The position numbers were made by a program, and so were the translations under genes. From Caballeronia glebae (GTDB lineage: Bacteria; Pseudomonadota; Gammaproteobacteria; Burkholderiales; Burkholderiaceae): 64,000 nt of DNA. The DNA is taken from NCBI RefSeq assembly GCF_001545035.1, contig NZ_FCOJ02000006.1, positions 120,129 to 184,128 of the forward strand, given 5' to 3'. Positions 45,603 to 55,134 of this stretch are shown one piece after another. Below the pieces are notes generated by a model. It ran no database searches, had not been told where the DNA came from, and saw only the letters and a list, made by a program, of their open reading frames with translations. Within the stretch, counting starts at the first letter, position 1. Each line of letters starts with the position of its first letter.

Positions 45603-46615
45603 ACGCGGTGCGCTTCGGTATCGTCGGATTGGGCAGGCTCGGGCGGCGGCATGCGGAGAATCTCGCGTGGCGCGTGCCGGGCGCGAAGCTCGTCGCGGCG
45701 TGCAGTCCGGTTGCGGAAGAGCGCGAGTGGGCGCGGGAGAAGTTGCCGGAGTCGTCGCTCTACGCGGACTACGACGAACTGCTGACCGATGCGTCCATCG
45801 ACGCCGTGTGGCTCGTCACGCCCACCTCGCTGCACGCCCGGCAGATCGTCGCCGCGTTGCGCGCGGGCAAGCACGTGTTCTGCGAGAAGCCGCTGTCGCT
45901 CGATCTCGCCGAATGCGACGCCGTGATCGAAGAGCACGCGCGTCATCCGCATCTGCACGTGATGATCGGCTTCGTGCGACGCTTCGATGCCAGCTATCGC
46001 GATGCGTTCGATAGCGTCGCGCACGGCGCGATCGGCCGGCCGTTCATGGTGCGCTCGCAGACCTGCGACAAGAACGATCCCGATGGTTTCTTCGTGCGAT
46101 TCGCGCCGACATCGGGCGGGCTTTTTCTCGATTGCAGCGTGCATGACATCGATCTTTCGCGCTGGCTGCTCGGCAATCCGCGCGCGAAACGCGTGTATGC
46201 GAGCGGGACCATCGCGATTCACGAGGGCCTGCGCGAGTGCAACGACATCGACAATGGCGTGGGCACCATCGAATTCGAGGACGGGCGGCTGGCGGTGCTG
46301 TACGCATCGCGCACGATGGCGCACGGACACGACACGCAGACGGAAGTGATCGGCACGGCGGGCGCGCTGTCGGTGGGGCGCAATCCGCGCGCGAACCGCG
46401 TGGAAATCGCGGATGCGCACGGCATGCGCAATGCCTGCACGCCGACCTTCTTCGAACGCTTCGAGGACGCGTTTTTGCGCGAGGCGCAGGCGTTCGTCGC
46501 GTGGCTCAAGGAAGGGACGCCGACCGGACTCACGCTGGACGATGCACGCGAGGCGACGCGCATCGGAATCGCGATGCGGCAGGCCTACGAAAGCGGGACG
46601 GCGGTGGAATTGTGA
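45599..46615 (+). CDS. Gfo/Idh/MocA family oxidoreductase, probable second inositol dehydrogenase
   Basis: A 338-residue NAD(P)-dependent dehydrogenase, paralogous to iolG. It shows GIVGLGRLGRRHAENLA, CEKPLS with Lys97, IGFVRRFDASY and the catalytic HDIDLSRWLLG. Sequence differences from IolG around the substrate pocket (SQTCDKNDPDGFFVRF, SGGLFLD) suggest another stereoisomer, such as scyllo- or chiro-inositol. This is inference, by analogy with IolX/IolW-type enzymes in inositol clusters. It is coupled to iolG by a four-base overlap and ends the operon, 65 bases before tusA. Confidence 0.87.
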   Translation: MNAVRFGIVGLGRLGRRHAENLAWRVPGAKLVAACSPVAEEREWAREKLPESSLYADYDELLTDASIDAVWLVTPTSLHARQIVAALRAGKHVFCEKPLSLDLAECDAVIEEHARHPHLHVMIGFVRRFDASYRDAFDSVAHGAIGRPFMVRSQTCDKNDPDGFFVRFAPTSGGLFLDCSVHDIDLSRWLLGNPRAKRVYASGTIAIHEGLRECNDIDNGVGTIEFEDGRLAVLYASRTMAHGHDTQTEVIGTAGALSVGRNPRANRVEIADAHGMRNACTPTFFERFEDAFLREAQAFVAWLKEGTPTGLTLDDAREATRIGIAMRQAYESGTAVEL

Positions 46616-46680
46616 CCTCTGCGTTAAAATCGAACCTTCACCGAGCGCACACCTCACCGCCAGACAAAGGTTCAATCGCG

Positions 46681-46908
46681 ATGGAAGTTCACAAGGAAGT
46701 CGACGCGCGCGGGCTCAACTGCCCGTTGCCGATCCTGCGGGCAAAGAAGGCGCTCGCCGACATGACGAGCGGTCAGATTCTGAAAGTGCTCGCAACCGAC
46801 CCGGGATCGCAACGCGATTTCGCGGCGTTCGCCAAGCAGACCGGCAACGAAATCGTCGAATCGACGGCACAGGACAAGACGTTCATCTTCCTGATGCGCC
46901 GACGCTGA
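46681..46908 (+). CDS. tusA: TusA-family sulfur carrier
   Basis: Small cytoplasmic sulfur-transfer protein of 75 residues. The hallmark CPxP motif is at Cys14 (DARGLNCPLPILRAKKAL), where a persulfide is carried, followed by the typical two-layer fold LKVLATDPGSQRDFAAFAKQ and a C-terminal FIFLMRRR. It belongs to the TusA/SirA branch involved in tRNA 2-thiolation or sulfur trafficking; which pathway cannot be told here, since no tus partners are adjacent. A terminator follows the stop. Confidence 0.9.
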   Translation: MEVHKEVDARGLNCPLPILRAKKALADMTSGQILKVLATDPGSQRDFAAFAKQTGNEIVESTAQDKTFIFLMRRR

Positions 46909-46932
46909 ACGAGACTTGCAGGCGCCCAAAAG

Positions 46933-46967
46933 CAAAAAGCCCGTCACGCAGGTGACGGGCTTTTTTT
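46933..46967. terminator. Bidirectional terminator between tusA and galU
   Basis: AAAAAGCCCGTCAC pairs with GTGACGGGCTTTTT around a 4-base loop, giving A- and T-tracts for both directions. Confidence 0.95.
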
Positions 46968-46988
46968 AAGCCGAAGCGGTTCGACCCT

Positions 46989-47870
46989 TTACTCTTCGAG
47001 AATCGGCGCGCGATTGCGCAGATATTCCTCGAATTCCTTCTTCACTTCCGGGTGACGCAGCGCGAACTCGACTGTTGCCTTGAGATAACCGAGCTTGCTG
47101 CCGCAGTCGAAGCGCGTGCCGTGATACTTGTACGCGAGCACTTGCTCATCCGACAGCAGCGACTGGATCGCGTCCGTCAGTTGCAGTTCGCCGCCCGCGC
47201 CCGGCTTCACCGCGCGGATGTGATCGAAGATGCGCGGCTTCAGCACGTAACGGCCGACCACGCCCAGGCTCGACGGCGCCACGGCCGGTTCCGGCTTCTC
47301 GACGATGCCCGCCAGCTTGAAGATGTTGTCTTCCCACTCCTTGCCGTCGATGATGCCGTAGGACTTCGAGTCCTCAGGCGGGATTTCTTCCACGCCGATC
47401 ACCGAGCTGTGATAGTGGTCGAAGACTTCGATCATCTGCGTCATTACGGGCGGCTTGCCGTGCAGCAAGTCGTCCGCGAGGATCACGGCGAACGGGTTGT
47501 CGCCGACGAGCTTCTCCGCGCACAGCACCGCATGGCCGAGACCGAGCGCTTCGGCCTGACGCACATAGAAGCAATCGACATGGCTCGGCTTGATGCTGCG
47601 CACGAGTTCCAGCAGCTTGTCCTTGCCGCGCGCTTCGAGTTCGGCTTCGATCTCGTAGGACTTGTCGAAGTGATCTTCGATGGCACGCTTGCTGCGGCCA
47701 GTCACGAAGATCATTTCGGTGATGCCCGCAGCCATTGCTTCTTCGACCGCGTATTGAATCAGCGGCTTGTCGACGACGGGCAGCATTTCCTTCGGGCTGG
47801 CCTTGGTCGCCGGAAGGAACCGCGTGCCCAGGCCTGCGACGGGGAAAACCGCTTTGGTAACTTTTAGCAT
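46989..47870 (-). CDS. galU: UTP-glucose-1-phosphate uridylyltransferase GalU
   Basis: Makes UDP-glucose from UTP and glucose-1-phosphate for LPS, exopolysaccharide and trehalose-type pathways. The 293-residue product starts [21 protein letters not shown] with the nucleotide-binding G-G-G motif and the catalytic Lys in [14 protein letters not shown]. It continues with [30 protein letters not shown] (metal-binding Asp) and GIVEKPEP. It is a single gene facing the tusA terminator, 72 bases downstream of valS on the same strand. Confidence 0.95.
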   Translation of the reverse strand: MLKVTKAVFPVAGLGTRFLPATKASPKEMLPVVDKPLIQYAVEEAMAAGITEMIFVTGRSKRAIEDHFDKSYEIEAELEARGKDKLLELVRSIKPSHVDCFYVRQAEALGLGHAVLCAEKLVGDNPFAVILADDLLHGKPPVMTQMIEVFDHYHSSVIGVEEIPPEDSKSYGIIDGKEWEDNIFKLAGIVEKPEPAVAPSSLGVVGRYVLKPRIFDHIRAVKPGAGGELQLTDAIQSLLSDEQVLAYKYHGTRFDCGSKLGYLKATVEFALRHPEVKKEFEEYLRNRAPILEE

Positions 47871-47942
47871 GTGACCCTGATCCTCTTAATCAATAAAACG
47901 TCGAGATTGGCGGAGCGGATCGAAATGACTCGAACCTCAAAT

Positions 47943-50810
47943 TTACGCGGGCAGACGCAATATTTGCGCCTGAAGCTTCTCGATAGTGGTTCCATATTCT
48001 GCCAGCCTTTTGCGCTCCTGTTCAACGACAGCGGCCGGCGCTTTTGAAACAAAGCTTTCGTTTTCGAGTTTCGCGTTACATTTCACGATCTCGGCGGTGA
48101 GACGGTCCACTTCCTTGGTCAAGCGCTCGCGTTCCGCGGCGACATCGATCTCGACCTTCAGCACGAGCTTGCTCGTCCCGACGATCGCTACGGGCGCGCC
48201 GTGGGCTTCCTTGTCGAGGGCGGCTTCGTCGTCGATGATCTTCACCTCGGACAGACGCGCGAGGGCGGCGATATACGGCGCAAACGCGGAGAGGCGCGCC
48301 GCATCGCCGTGCGCGAGCAACGGCACCTTCACCGCGGGCGACAAATTCATCTCGCCACGCAGATTACGACATGCATCGATGACGGTCTTCAGTTCGGCGA
48401 CCCACTGTTCGGACGATCCATCGATTTTTTTCTGCTCGGCGCGCGGATAGGGCTGCGTCATGATCGACACTTCGCCTTCCTTCGCGCCTTGCGGGAACGC
48501 GTCGGTCAGAGGAGCGACCTTCTGCCACAGCGCTTCGGTGATGAAAGGAATGATCGGATGCGCGAGCCGCAGCACGGTTTCCAGCACGCGCAACAGCGTG
48601 CGGCGCGTCGCGGTCTGCTGCTCCGGCGTGCCGGTCTGGATCTGCACCTTCGCGAGTTCCAGATACCAGTCGCAGTATTCGTCCCACACGAACTTGTAAA
48701 TCGCGCTCGCGACGTTGTCGAAACGATAATCCGCGAAACCTTTCTCCACTTCGGCTTCCACGCGCTGAAGCAGCGATACGATCCAGCGGTCCGCCTGCGA
48801 GTAGTCCGTGTAGCCGCCCGGGCCGCAATCGCCCGGCTTGCACGCGCCCGGCTTCGCAAAACCGCAATCGTGGCCTTCGCAGTTCATCAGCACGAAACGC
48901 GTGGCGTTCCAGAGCTTGTTGCAGAAGTTGCGATAGCCCTCGCAACGCGCGAGATCGAAGTTCACGTTGCGCCCGAGCGTGGCCATCGAGGCCATCGTGA
49001 AGCGCAGCGCGTCGGTGCCGAACGACGGAATGCCTTCGGGGAACTCCTTGCGCGTCTTCTTCTCGATCTGCGCGGCGGCCTTCGGATTCATGAGGCCGGT
49101 CGTGCGCTTCGCGACGAGCGATTCGAGGTCGATGCCATCGACGATATCGATCGGATCGAGCGTGTTGCCCTTGCTCTTCGACATCTTCTGGCCTTCGGCG
49201 TCGCGCACGAGGCCGTGCACATAGACGGTGTCGAATGGCACCTTACCGGTGAAATGCGTGGTCATCATCACCATTCTGGCGACCCAGAAGAAGATGATAT
49301 CGAAGCCCGTCACGAGTACCGACGACGGCAGGAACGCCTTCAATTCCTTCGTCTCGTTCGGCCAGCCGAGCGACGAGAACGGCACGAGCGCGGACGAAAA
49401 CCATGTGTCGAGCACGTCTTCGTCGCGCTTGAGCACGCCTTTGTAGCCCTGCGCGTCGGCTTCGGCGCGGGCTTCGTCTTCCGTCTTCGCGACGAAAATC
49501 TCGCCGTTCTCGCCGTACCACGCGGGAATCTGATGGCCCCACCACAACTGACGCGAAATGCACCAGTCCTGGATGTTTTCGAGCCATTGATAGTACGTGG
49601 TGCTCCAGTTTTCCGGCACGAACCGGATCTGGCCGCTACGCACGACATCGAGCGACGTTTCCGTGATCGACTTGCCCGGATTGAACGTGCCTTCGGGCGC
49701 GGGCTTGCTCATCGCGACGAACCACTGGTCCGTTAGCATCGGCTCGATGACCACGTTCGTGCGGTCGCCGCGCGGCACCATCAGCTTGTGCGGCTTCACG
49801 GATTCGAGCAGGCCGAGCGCTTCGAGATCTTTCACGACGACCTTGCGCGCGTCGAAGCGATCCATGCCGCGATACTTCTCGGGCGCGTTGTCGTTGATCT
49901 TCGCGTCGAGCGTGAGGATTTCGATCTGCGGCAGCTTGTGGCGCTGGCCGACGGCGTAGTCGTTGAAGTCGTGCGCGGGCGTGACTTTCACGACGCCCGT
50001 ACCGAATTCGCGGTCGACGTAATCATCCGCGATGACCGGAATTTCGCGATCGCACAGCGGCAGCATGACCGTCTTGCCGATCAGATGCTGATAGCGCTCG
50101 TCTTCCGGATGCACCATCACGGCGACGTCGCCGAGCATGGTTTCGGGGCGCGTCGTCGCCACGGTGAGATGGCCCGAGCCATCCGGCAGCGGATACTGGA
50201 TGTGCCACAGGCTGCCGTTTTCTTCCTCGCTCACCACTTCGAGATCGGAGACGGCCGTGCCGAGCACCGGGTCCCAGTTCACGAGACGTTTGCCGCGATA
50301 GATGAGGCCTTGCTTGTAGAGCGTGACGAACACGTCGCGCACGGCGGCCGACATCTTGTCGTCCATCGTGAAGTATTCGCGCGACCAGTCGATCGATGCG
50401 CCGAGGCGGCGCACCTGATTCGTGATCGTCGAGCCGGATTGCTGCTTCCATGCCCAGACGCGCTTGAGGAATTCATCGCGGCCGAGGTCGTGACGCGAGA
50501 TGCCCTGCGCGTCGAGCTGACGTTCGACGACGATCTGCGTCGCGATGCCCGCGTGGTCCGTGCCCGGCACCCACAGCGTGTTCTCGCCGAGCATGCGGTG
50601 ATAGCGCGTGAGGCCATCCATGATGGTCTGGTTGAACGCGTGCCCCATGTGCAGCGTGCCGGTGACGTTCGGCGGCGGCAACTGGATGGAGAAATTCTTC
50701 GCGCCTTCCTTAAACGTGGGGGCGGACAGCCCGCGCTTTTCCCATTCCGGGCCCCATTGGGACTCGATGTTTTGAGGCTCGAAGCTCTTCGCAAGCGTGT
50801 TGTCGCTCAT
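47943..50810 (-). CDS. valS: Valyl-tRNA synthetase
   Basis: Class I synthetase of 955 residues charging tRNA-Val, with an editing (CP1) domain. HIGH is [15 protein letters not shown] near residue 50 and KMSKS is [14 protein letters not shown]. The C-terminal arm is a coiled coil ([17 protein letters not shown]...). In the helical anticodon-binding region there is an insertion with a Cys pattern C-x4-C-x7-C-x4-C (start NCEGHDCGF, end GDCGPGGY), absent from E. coli ValRS. ATG 50810 ([13 protein letters not shown]) is the family start. It is divergent from uvrD. Confidence 0.97.
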   Translation of the reverse strand: MSDNTLAKSFEPQNIESQWGPEWEKRGLSAPTFKEGAKNFSIQLPPPNVTGTLHMGHAFNQTIMDGLTRYHRMLGENTLWVPGTDHAGIATQIVVERQLDAQGISRHDLGRDEFLKRVWAWKQQSGSTITNQVRRLGASIDWSREYFTMDDKMSAAVRDVFVTLYKQGLIYRGKRLVNWDPVLGTAVSDLEVVSEEENGSLWHIQYPLPDGSGHLTVATTRPETMLGDVAVMVHPEDERYQHLIGKTVMLPLCDREIPVIADDYVDREFGTGVVKVTPAHDFNDYAVGQRHKLPQIEILTLDAKINDNAPEKYRGMDRFDARKVVVKDLEALGLLESVKPHKLMVPRGDRTNVVIEPMLTDQWFVAMSKPAPEGTFNPGKSITETSLDVVRSGQIRFVPENWSTTYYQWLENIQDWCISRQLWWGHQIPAWYGENGEIFVAKTEDEARAEADAQGYKGVLKRDEDVLDTWFSSALVPFSSLGWPNETKELKAFLPSSVLVTGFDIIFFWVARMVMMTTHFTGKVPFDTVYVHGLVRDAEGQKMSKSKGNTLDPIDIVDGIDLESLVAKRTTGLMNPKAAAQIEKKTRKEFPEGIPSFGTDALRFTMASMATLGRNVNFDLARCEGYRNFCNKLWNATRFVLMNCEGHDCGFAKPGACKPGDCGPGGYTDYSQADRWIVSLLQRVEAEVEKGFADYRFDNVASAIYKFVWDEYCDWYLELAKVQIQTGTPEQQTATRRTLLRVLETVLRLAHPIIPFITEALWQKVAPLTDAFPQGAKEGEVSIMTQPYPRAEQKKIDGSSEQWVAELKTVIDACRNLRGEMNLSPAVKVPLLAHGDAARLSAFAPYIAALARLSEVKIIDDEAALDKEAHGAPVAIVGTSKLVLKVEIDVAAERERLTKEVDRLTAEIVKCNAKLENESFVSKAPAAVVEQERKRLAEYGTTIEKLQAQILRLPA

Positions 50811-50857
50811 TGTGGAATCTGCCGAAAAATGCGTGAAAAAATGCGGGGGAATCCCCA

Positions 50858-50863
50858 ATTATA
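50858..50863 (-). promoter_or_regulatory. -10 element upstream of valS
   Basis: TATAAT on the minus strand, 48 bases before the valS ATG. GGGGATTCCCC, a perfect 11-base palindrome, lies just downstream at about 50846-50856. No clear -35. Confidence 0.45.
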
Positions 50864-50943
50864 AGGTTCCGCGCGCACAGTCGGCCGAATTCGCCCGGCA
50901 GCCGCGCGCCATCTCGCGGCCGGCGGCTCGATCGGCGCGGTCT

Positions 50944-50949
50944 TATAAT
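50944..50949 (+). promoter_or_regulatory. -10 element upstream of uvrD
   Basis: TATAAT on the plus strand, 57 bases before the uvrD ATG, in GC-rich surroundings without a recognisable -35. Confidence 0.45.
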
Positions 50950-51005
50950 GTTCGGCCCGCCGCCAGAGTTTTTCTGGCCCGCTTTCCTGCCGTTGCCTTT
51001 CTCCC

Positions 51006-53372
51006 ATGCCCGACCTGCTCGCGAATCTGAATCCCGAACAACTCGCCGCCGTGACGCTCCCGGACGAGCCCGCGCTCATTCTCGCGGGCGCCGGCAGCGG
51101 CAAGACGCGCGTGCTCATCACGCGCATCGCCTGGCTGATCCGGCAGGGCTACGCGTCGCCGCCCACCGTGCTCGCCGTCACCTTCACGAACAAGGCCGCG
51201 CGCGAAATGATGGCGCGCCTGTCCGCGCTGTTGCCCATCGACACGCGCGGCATGTGGATCGGCACCTTCCACGGCCTGTGCAACCGCATGCTGCGCGCGC
51301 ATTACCGCGACGCCGGCCTGCCGCAAACCTTCCAGATTCTCGACACGGCCGACCAGCTTTCCGCCATCAAACGGCTGATGAAGGGCCTGAACGTAGACGA
51401 CGAGAAATATCCGGCGAAGAACCTGCAGTACTTCATCAACAACGCCAAGGAGCAGGGCCTGCGTCCGAAGGGCGTCGATGCGACCGACGCGTTCAACCGC
51501 AAGTTCGTCGAGCTGTACGAAGCCTACGATCAGCAATGCCAGCGTGAAGGCGTCGTCGATTTTCCGGAACTGCTGCTGCGTTGTTATGAACTGCTCGCGC
51601 ACAATCCGCCGCTGCGCGCGCATTATCAGGCGCGCTTTCGCAACATTCTCGTCGACGAGTTCCAGGATACGAACAAGCTGCAGTACGCGTGGCTCAAGCT
51701 GCTCGCGGGCGAGCACAACGCGATCTTCGCGGTCGGCGACGACGACCAGTCGATCTACGCGTTCCGCGGCGCGAACGTCGGCAATATGCACGATTTCGAG
51801 CGCGAATTCCGCGTGCGCAATCTCATCAAGCTGGAGCAGAACTATCGCTCGCACGGCCATATTCTCGACACTGCGAACTATCTGATCGCGAACAACGCCA
51901 ACCGGCTCGGCAAGAACCTGCGCACCGACGCGGGCCACGGCGAGCCGGTGCGCGTCTACGAGGCCGCGACGGATTCGCAGGAAGCGGGCTGGATCGTCGA
52001 GGAGATCAAGGCGCTCATTAATACGGGCTTGTCGCGCGGCGAGGTCGCGGTGCTCTATCGCAGCAACGCGCAGTCGCGGACCATCGAGCATACGCTCGTG
52101 AACGCGGGCATTCCGTATCGCGTGTACGGGGGTCTGCGCTTCTTCGAGCGGCAGGAAGTGAAGCACGCGCTCGCGTATCTGCGTCTCATCGACAACCCGA
52201 ACGACGATACCGCGTTCGCGCGCGTCGTCAATTTCCCGACGCGCGGAATCGGCGCGCGTTCCATCGAGCAAGTGGCCGATGCGGCGCGTCTCTACAACTG
52301 TTCGATGGCCGCCGCCGTGCCCTACGTGACCGGCAAGGCCGGCACGAGTCTCGGCGCGTTCGCGACGCTCATCGCGAAAATGCGCGCCGAAACGCAGCAG
52401 ATGAGCCTGCCGGAAACGGTCGAATACGTCGTGCGCGCGAGCGGTCTCGCCGCGTTCTACGAAACCGAGCGCGAAGGCCAGGATCGTCTCGAAAACTTGC
52501 AGGAAGTCGTGAATGCGGCGGCCGCGTTCGTGAGCGAGGAAGGCTACGGCCTCGACACGCCCGCGCGTTCAATCCCGCTGCGCCCGGGCGCGACGTCGGC
52601 GCCGGAGATCGCGGCCGTGAGCGAGGACGGCGAGATCGAAGTGCTCGATGCGCCCGGCATCGCCGATCCCGCGCAGAATCCGGACACGATGACGCCGCTC
52701 GCCGGTTTCCTGTCGCACGCATCGCTCGAAGCCGGCGACAACCAGGCGCAGGCCGGCCAGGACGCCGTGCAGTTGATGACCGTGCACGCGGCGAAGGGTC
52801 TCGAATTCACGGCGGTGTTCATCACCGGGCTGGAGGAAGGCCTGTTCCCGCACGAGAACAGCGCGAAGGAAGCCGACGGGCTGGAGGAAGAACGGCGGCT
52901 GGCGTATGTGGCGATCACGCGCGCGAAGGAGCGGCTTTATCTGTCGTTCGCGCAGAGCCGCATGCTGCACGGCCAGACGCGCTACAACATCCGCTCGCGT
53001 TTCTTCGACGAACTGCCCGAAGGCTCGCTCAAGTGGCTCACGCCGAAGATCGAGGCGGGCGCGCGCTGGGGCGGACGCGCCGACAACGCCGGTTGGGGCC
53101 GCGACTGGTTCGCGCGTCCCGGACACGAGCGCGGCGGTTCTTCTCACGGCGCGGCCCAGACGCAGGAAAGATTGCCGTCGTTCGCCAACGAGCAGCGCGC
53201 GGCCGAGTCCGGCTTCAAGGTCGGCCAGGCCGTGTTCCATACGAAGTTCGGCGAAGGCACGGTCACGGCGCTGGAAGGCTCCGGCGGGGACGCGCGCGCG
53301 CAAGTGCGCTTCAAGCGCCACGGCGAGAAATGGCTCGCACTGGCGGTCGCGAAACTTCAGGCCGTCGAATGA
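51006..53372 (+). CDS. uvrD: UvrD/PcrA-type DNA helicase
   Basis: Superfamily 1A 3'-5' helicase of 788 residues acting in nucleotide excision and mismatch repair. Motifs in order are Q motif LNPEQLAAV, Walker A AGAGSGKT, Ia AVTFTNKAAREM, II VDEFQDTN, III VGDDDQSIYAFRGA, IV LEQNYRS, V LMTVHAAKGLEF and VI VAITRAKERL. A C-terminal tail (about 735-788) has a tudor-like KVGQAVFHTKFGEGTV region for RNA-polymerase contact. ATG 51006 follows no strong ribosome site. Its stop overlaps the next gene start by four bases. Confidence 0.95.
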   Translation: MPDLLANLNPEQLAAVTLPDEPALILAGAGSGKTRVLITRIAWLIRQGYASPPTVLAVTFTNKAAREMMARLSALLPIDTRGMWIGTFHGLCNRMLRAHYRDAGLPQTFQILDTADQLSAIKRLMKGLNVDDEKYPAKNLQYFINNAKEQGLRPKGVDATDAFNRKFVELYEAYDQQCQREGVVDFPELLLRCYELLAHNPPLRAHYQARFRNILVDEFQDTNKLQYAWLKLLAGEHNAIFAVGDDDQSIYAFRGANVGNMHDFEREFRVRNLIKLEQNYRSHGHILDTANYLIANNANRLGKNLRTDAGHGEPVRVYEAATDSQEAGWIVEEIKALINTGLSRGEVAVLYRSNAQSRTIEHTLVNAGIPYRVYGGLRFFERQEVKHALAYLRLIDNPNDDTAFARVVNFPTRGIGARSIEQVADAARLYNCSMAAAVPYVTGKAGTSLGAFATLIAKMRAETQQMSLPETVEYVVRASGLAAFYETEREGQDRLENLQEVVNAAAAFVSEEGYGLDTPARSIPLRPGATSAPEIAAVSEDGEIEVLDAPGIADPAQNPDTMTPLAGFLSHASLEAGDNQAQAGQDAVQLMTVHAAKGLEFTAVFITGLEEGLFPHENSAKEADGLEEERRLAYVAITRAKERLYLSFAQSRMLHGQTRYNIRSRFFDELPEGSLKWLTPKIEAGARWGGRADNAGWGRDWFARPGHERGGSSHGAAQTQERLPSFANEQRAAESGFKVGQAVFHTKFGEGTVTALEGSGGDARAQVRFKRHGEKWLALAVAKLQAVE

Positions 53373-54127
53373 AGACGAAGCGGCTCGGCATCATGGCGGC
53401 GCTGCCGCAGGAACTGGGCGATCTCATCGCGCAGATGCGGGCCGCGGGCGAAGTCCGCACGGTGACGCTCGGCCAGCGCGAGTACTACATCGGCGACGCG
53501 CACGGGCTGCCGGCCGTCGTCACGCTCGCGCGCATCGGCAAGGTGGCGGCGGCCGCGACCGCGAGCGCGCTCGTCCACGTGTTCGACGCCGATGCGATTG
53601 TCTTCACGGGCGTCGCGGGCGGCGTGCGGGCGGACGTGCAAGTGGGCGACGTGGTCGTCGCGGATGCGTTGATGCAGCACGATCTCGACGCGTCGCCGCT
53701 CTTCCCGCGCTACGAAGTGCCGCTGCTCGACCGCGCGCGCTTCGACGCCGATCGCGCGCTTTCCGATGCGCTCGCCGCCGCCGCCGATGCATTCATCGCC
53801 GAGGAAGGCGGCGCGCTGGCGGAGCGCTTCGCCGTCGCCGCGCCGCGCGTGCATCGCGGGCTCGTCGTGAGCGGCGATCGATTCATCGCGAGCCACGACG
53901 CGCTTTTCGCCTTGCGCGATGCGCTGCCGGACGCGCTCGCGGTCGAAATGGAAGGCGCGGCCATCGCGCAGGTCTGCTACGAGCATGGCGTGCCGTGCGC
54001 GGTCGTGCGGACCATTTCCGACGCGGCCGACGCCGCCGCGCCGCTCTCGTTCACCGAATTCCTCACGTCGATCGCGGCGACTTACTCGTCGGGCATTTTG
54101 TCGCGCTTTCTGCGCGCGGCGGGCTGA
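53369..54127 (+). CDS. mtnN: 5'-methylthioadenosine/S-adenosylhomocysteine nucleosidase (MtnN-like)
   Basis: Hydrolyses the glycosidic bond of methylthioadenosine and S-adenosylhomocysteine, serving methionine salvage and methylation cycles. The 252-residue product has the phosphorylase-fold landmarks GIMAALPQELGDLI, VVTLARIGKVAAAATASAL and FTGVAGGVRADVQVGDVVVA. It also has SGDRFIA, the catalytic-region VEMEGAAIAQVCYEHGVP, and VVRTISDAADA with the catalytic Asp. It is translationally coupled to uvrD through an ATGA overlap. It has a variable internal segment rich in Ala compared with E. coli MtnN (232 residues). Confidence 0.9.
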   Translation: MKTKRLGIMAALPQELGDLIAQMRAAGEVRTVTLGQREYYIGDAHGLPAVVTLARIGKVAAAATASALVHVFDADAIVFTGVAGGVRADVQVGDVVVADALMQHDLDASPLFPRYEVPLLDRARFDADRALSDALAAAADAFIAEEGGALAERFAVAAPRVHRGLVVSGDRFIASHDALFALRDALPDALAVEMEGAAIAQVCYEHGVPCAVVRTISDAADAAAPLSFTEFLTSIAATYSSGILSRFLRAAG

Positions 54128-54195
54128 TTCGGCGCCAAAACCCGAGCGGGCAAAGGTTTCGGCAGCCCGCGCATCGCCTAAATTCCTGCTTGTAG

Positions 54196-54212
54196 TTGAG
54201 AATGATTCTCAA
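54196..54212. promoter_or_regulatory. Fur box
   Basis: TTGAGAATGATTCTCAA is a 17-base near-perfect dyad (arms TTGAGAAT and ATTCTCAA around G), matching the GAGAATGATTCTC-like core of Fur operators. It lies 47 bases upstream of a short gene with an AGGAGG ribosome site and would repress it when iron is plentiful. Confidence 0.85.
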
Positions 54213-54258
54213 TACAATGACTCGCACAGCGTGAGGCACAGACAGGAGGCCCGACGAC

Positions 54259-54534
54259 ATGACCAACGATTTCACCGCCAGCCGCATGACAGGCGAAACG
54301 CGCCCGGCGTGCGAGAGAGGCGAGCGGGGTGAGCGTTGCGCTATTTCGGCGAACGCCGCGAAAGTTCTCGAAACGACGCGCCGCGCGTGGAGCGAGGCGA
54401 CGGCTCAGGCGCCGAAAGAGGCGGCTCGCCGTCCGCCGCGCGCGACGCAACCCAAAAAACGTGTGGTGCCGCGGCGTTCGCGCTGGCCGTCGCTCGTCGC
54501 CGCGCTGAGCTACTGGAGCCCGAAACCGCTGTGA
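54259..54534 (+). CDS. Fur-box-preceded 91-residue protein of unknown function
   Basis: A 91-residue basic protein with no recognised domain. The N-terminal half is polar, with an Arg/Glu/Gly stretch (CERGERGERCAISANAAKVL) that could be helical. The C-terminal half is very basic (PKKRVVPRRSR) and ends in a short hydrophobic patch WPSLVAALSYWSPKPL. Two cysteines flank the GERGER run. AGGAGG lies nine bases before ATG 54259, and a Fur box lies just upstream. Its stop overlaps the GTG start of the next gene, so the two are coupled. Function unknown; the iron link comes only from the operator. Confidence 0.62.
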   Translation: MTNDFTASRMTGETRPACERGERGERCAISANAAKVLETTRRAWSEATAQAPKEAARRPPRATQPKKRVVPRRSRWPSLVAALSYWSPKPL

Positions 54535-54989
54535 ACGCCGCCGACCTTGCACCGAAATCTTTCGAACTCGACGAACGTCTTTTCGACGCGAGCCGATTCC
54601 CGCTCGTGCGCCTGCGTCCGCGCGCCGTGAAGCCCGGCTATGCGTTCGCGTGGACCGCGCAGATGCGCCGCCTCGTGTCGCTCGCGACGCCCTTTGTTCT
54701 GGTGGCCGAGCACGACGCCAACGAAACCGCGGACGACGCCCGTCTGCGCGGCGCGTGGATGCGCATGCATCGCGCGATGCTCGTCTCGTACTGCCGTGGC
54801 CTGATCCTGATCGAACCGCGTATCGAGGCGCGCGCGAGCACGCGTGAATCGCTGCGCGCGATGACCGAGGGCAGCGGCGTGCGCACGGTCGTCGTGTCGA
54901 GCATTCGCGTGGCGGGCGAGCTTGCGCCGGTGCTGCTCAAGCACACCGCGTCCGAAAGCCGCGCCGCCGCGCGCACGCAGGCGTTCTGA
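54531..54989 (+). CDS. Second gene of the Fur-box operon, 152-residue unknown protein
   Basis: The product is predicted cytoplasmic and alpha/beta, with no signal peptide or membrane segment. Segments include LFDASRFPLVRLRPRAVKPG, FVLVAEHDANETADDARLRG, YCRGLILIEPRIEARASTRE and VRTVVVSSIRVAGELAPVLL. The alternation of beta-like hydrophobic strands and amphipathic helices suggests a small Rossmann- or STAS-like fold, which is a guess. GTG 54531 overlaps the upstream stop (GTGA); an alternative start 65 codons earlier would run inside the first gene. I do not recognise a family. It ends 145 bases before prpE. Confidence 0.7.
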   Translation: MNAADLAPKSFELDERLFDASRFPLVRLRPRAVKPGYAFAWTAQMRRLVSLATPFVLVAEHDANETADDARLRGAWMRMHRAMLVSYCRGLILIEPRIEARASTRESLRAMTEGSGVRTVVVSSIRVAGELAPVLLKHTASESRAAARTQAF

Positions 54990-55134
54990 AGCAACGGAAC
55001 GATCAGGGCGCGCCCTGTCTGGCGCGGCTCGGATGGCTGCTCTATCCTGTGTCGGCCGGAGTCGGCGCTTTGGCGCCTGGCTTCGGTCCCGTGCACCGCA
55101 GGGGCCAGCCAACGCCGCTTTGCAGAGGACGCGC

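Noticed and set aside
50840..50860. Attenuator in the valS leader (GGGGATTCCCC palindrome plus T-run)
   Set aside because: The stem would have only four or five pairs with almost no loop, and no leader peptide rich in Val codons or T-box features are present.
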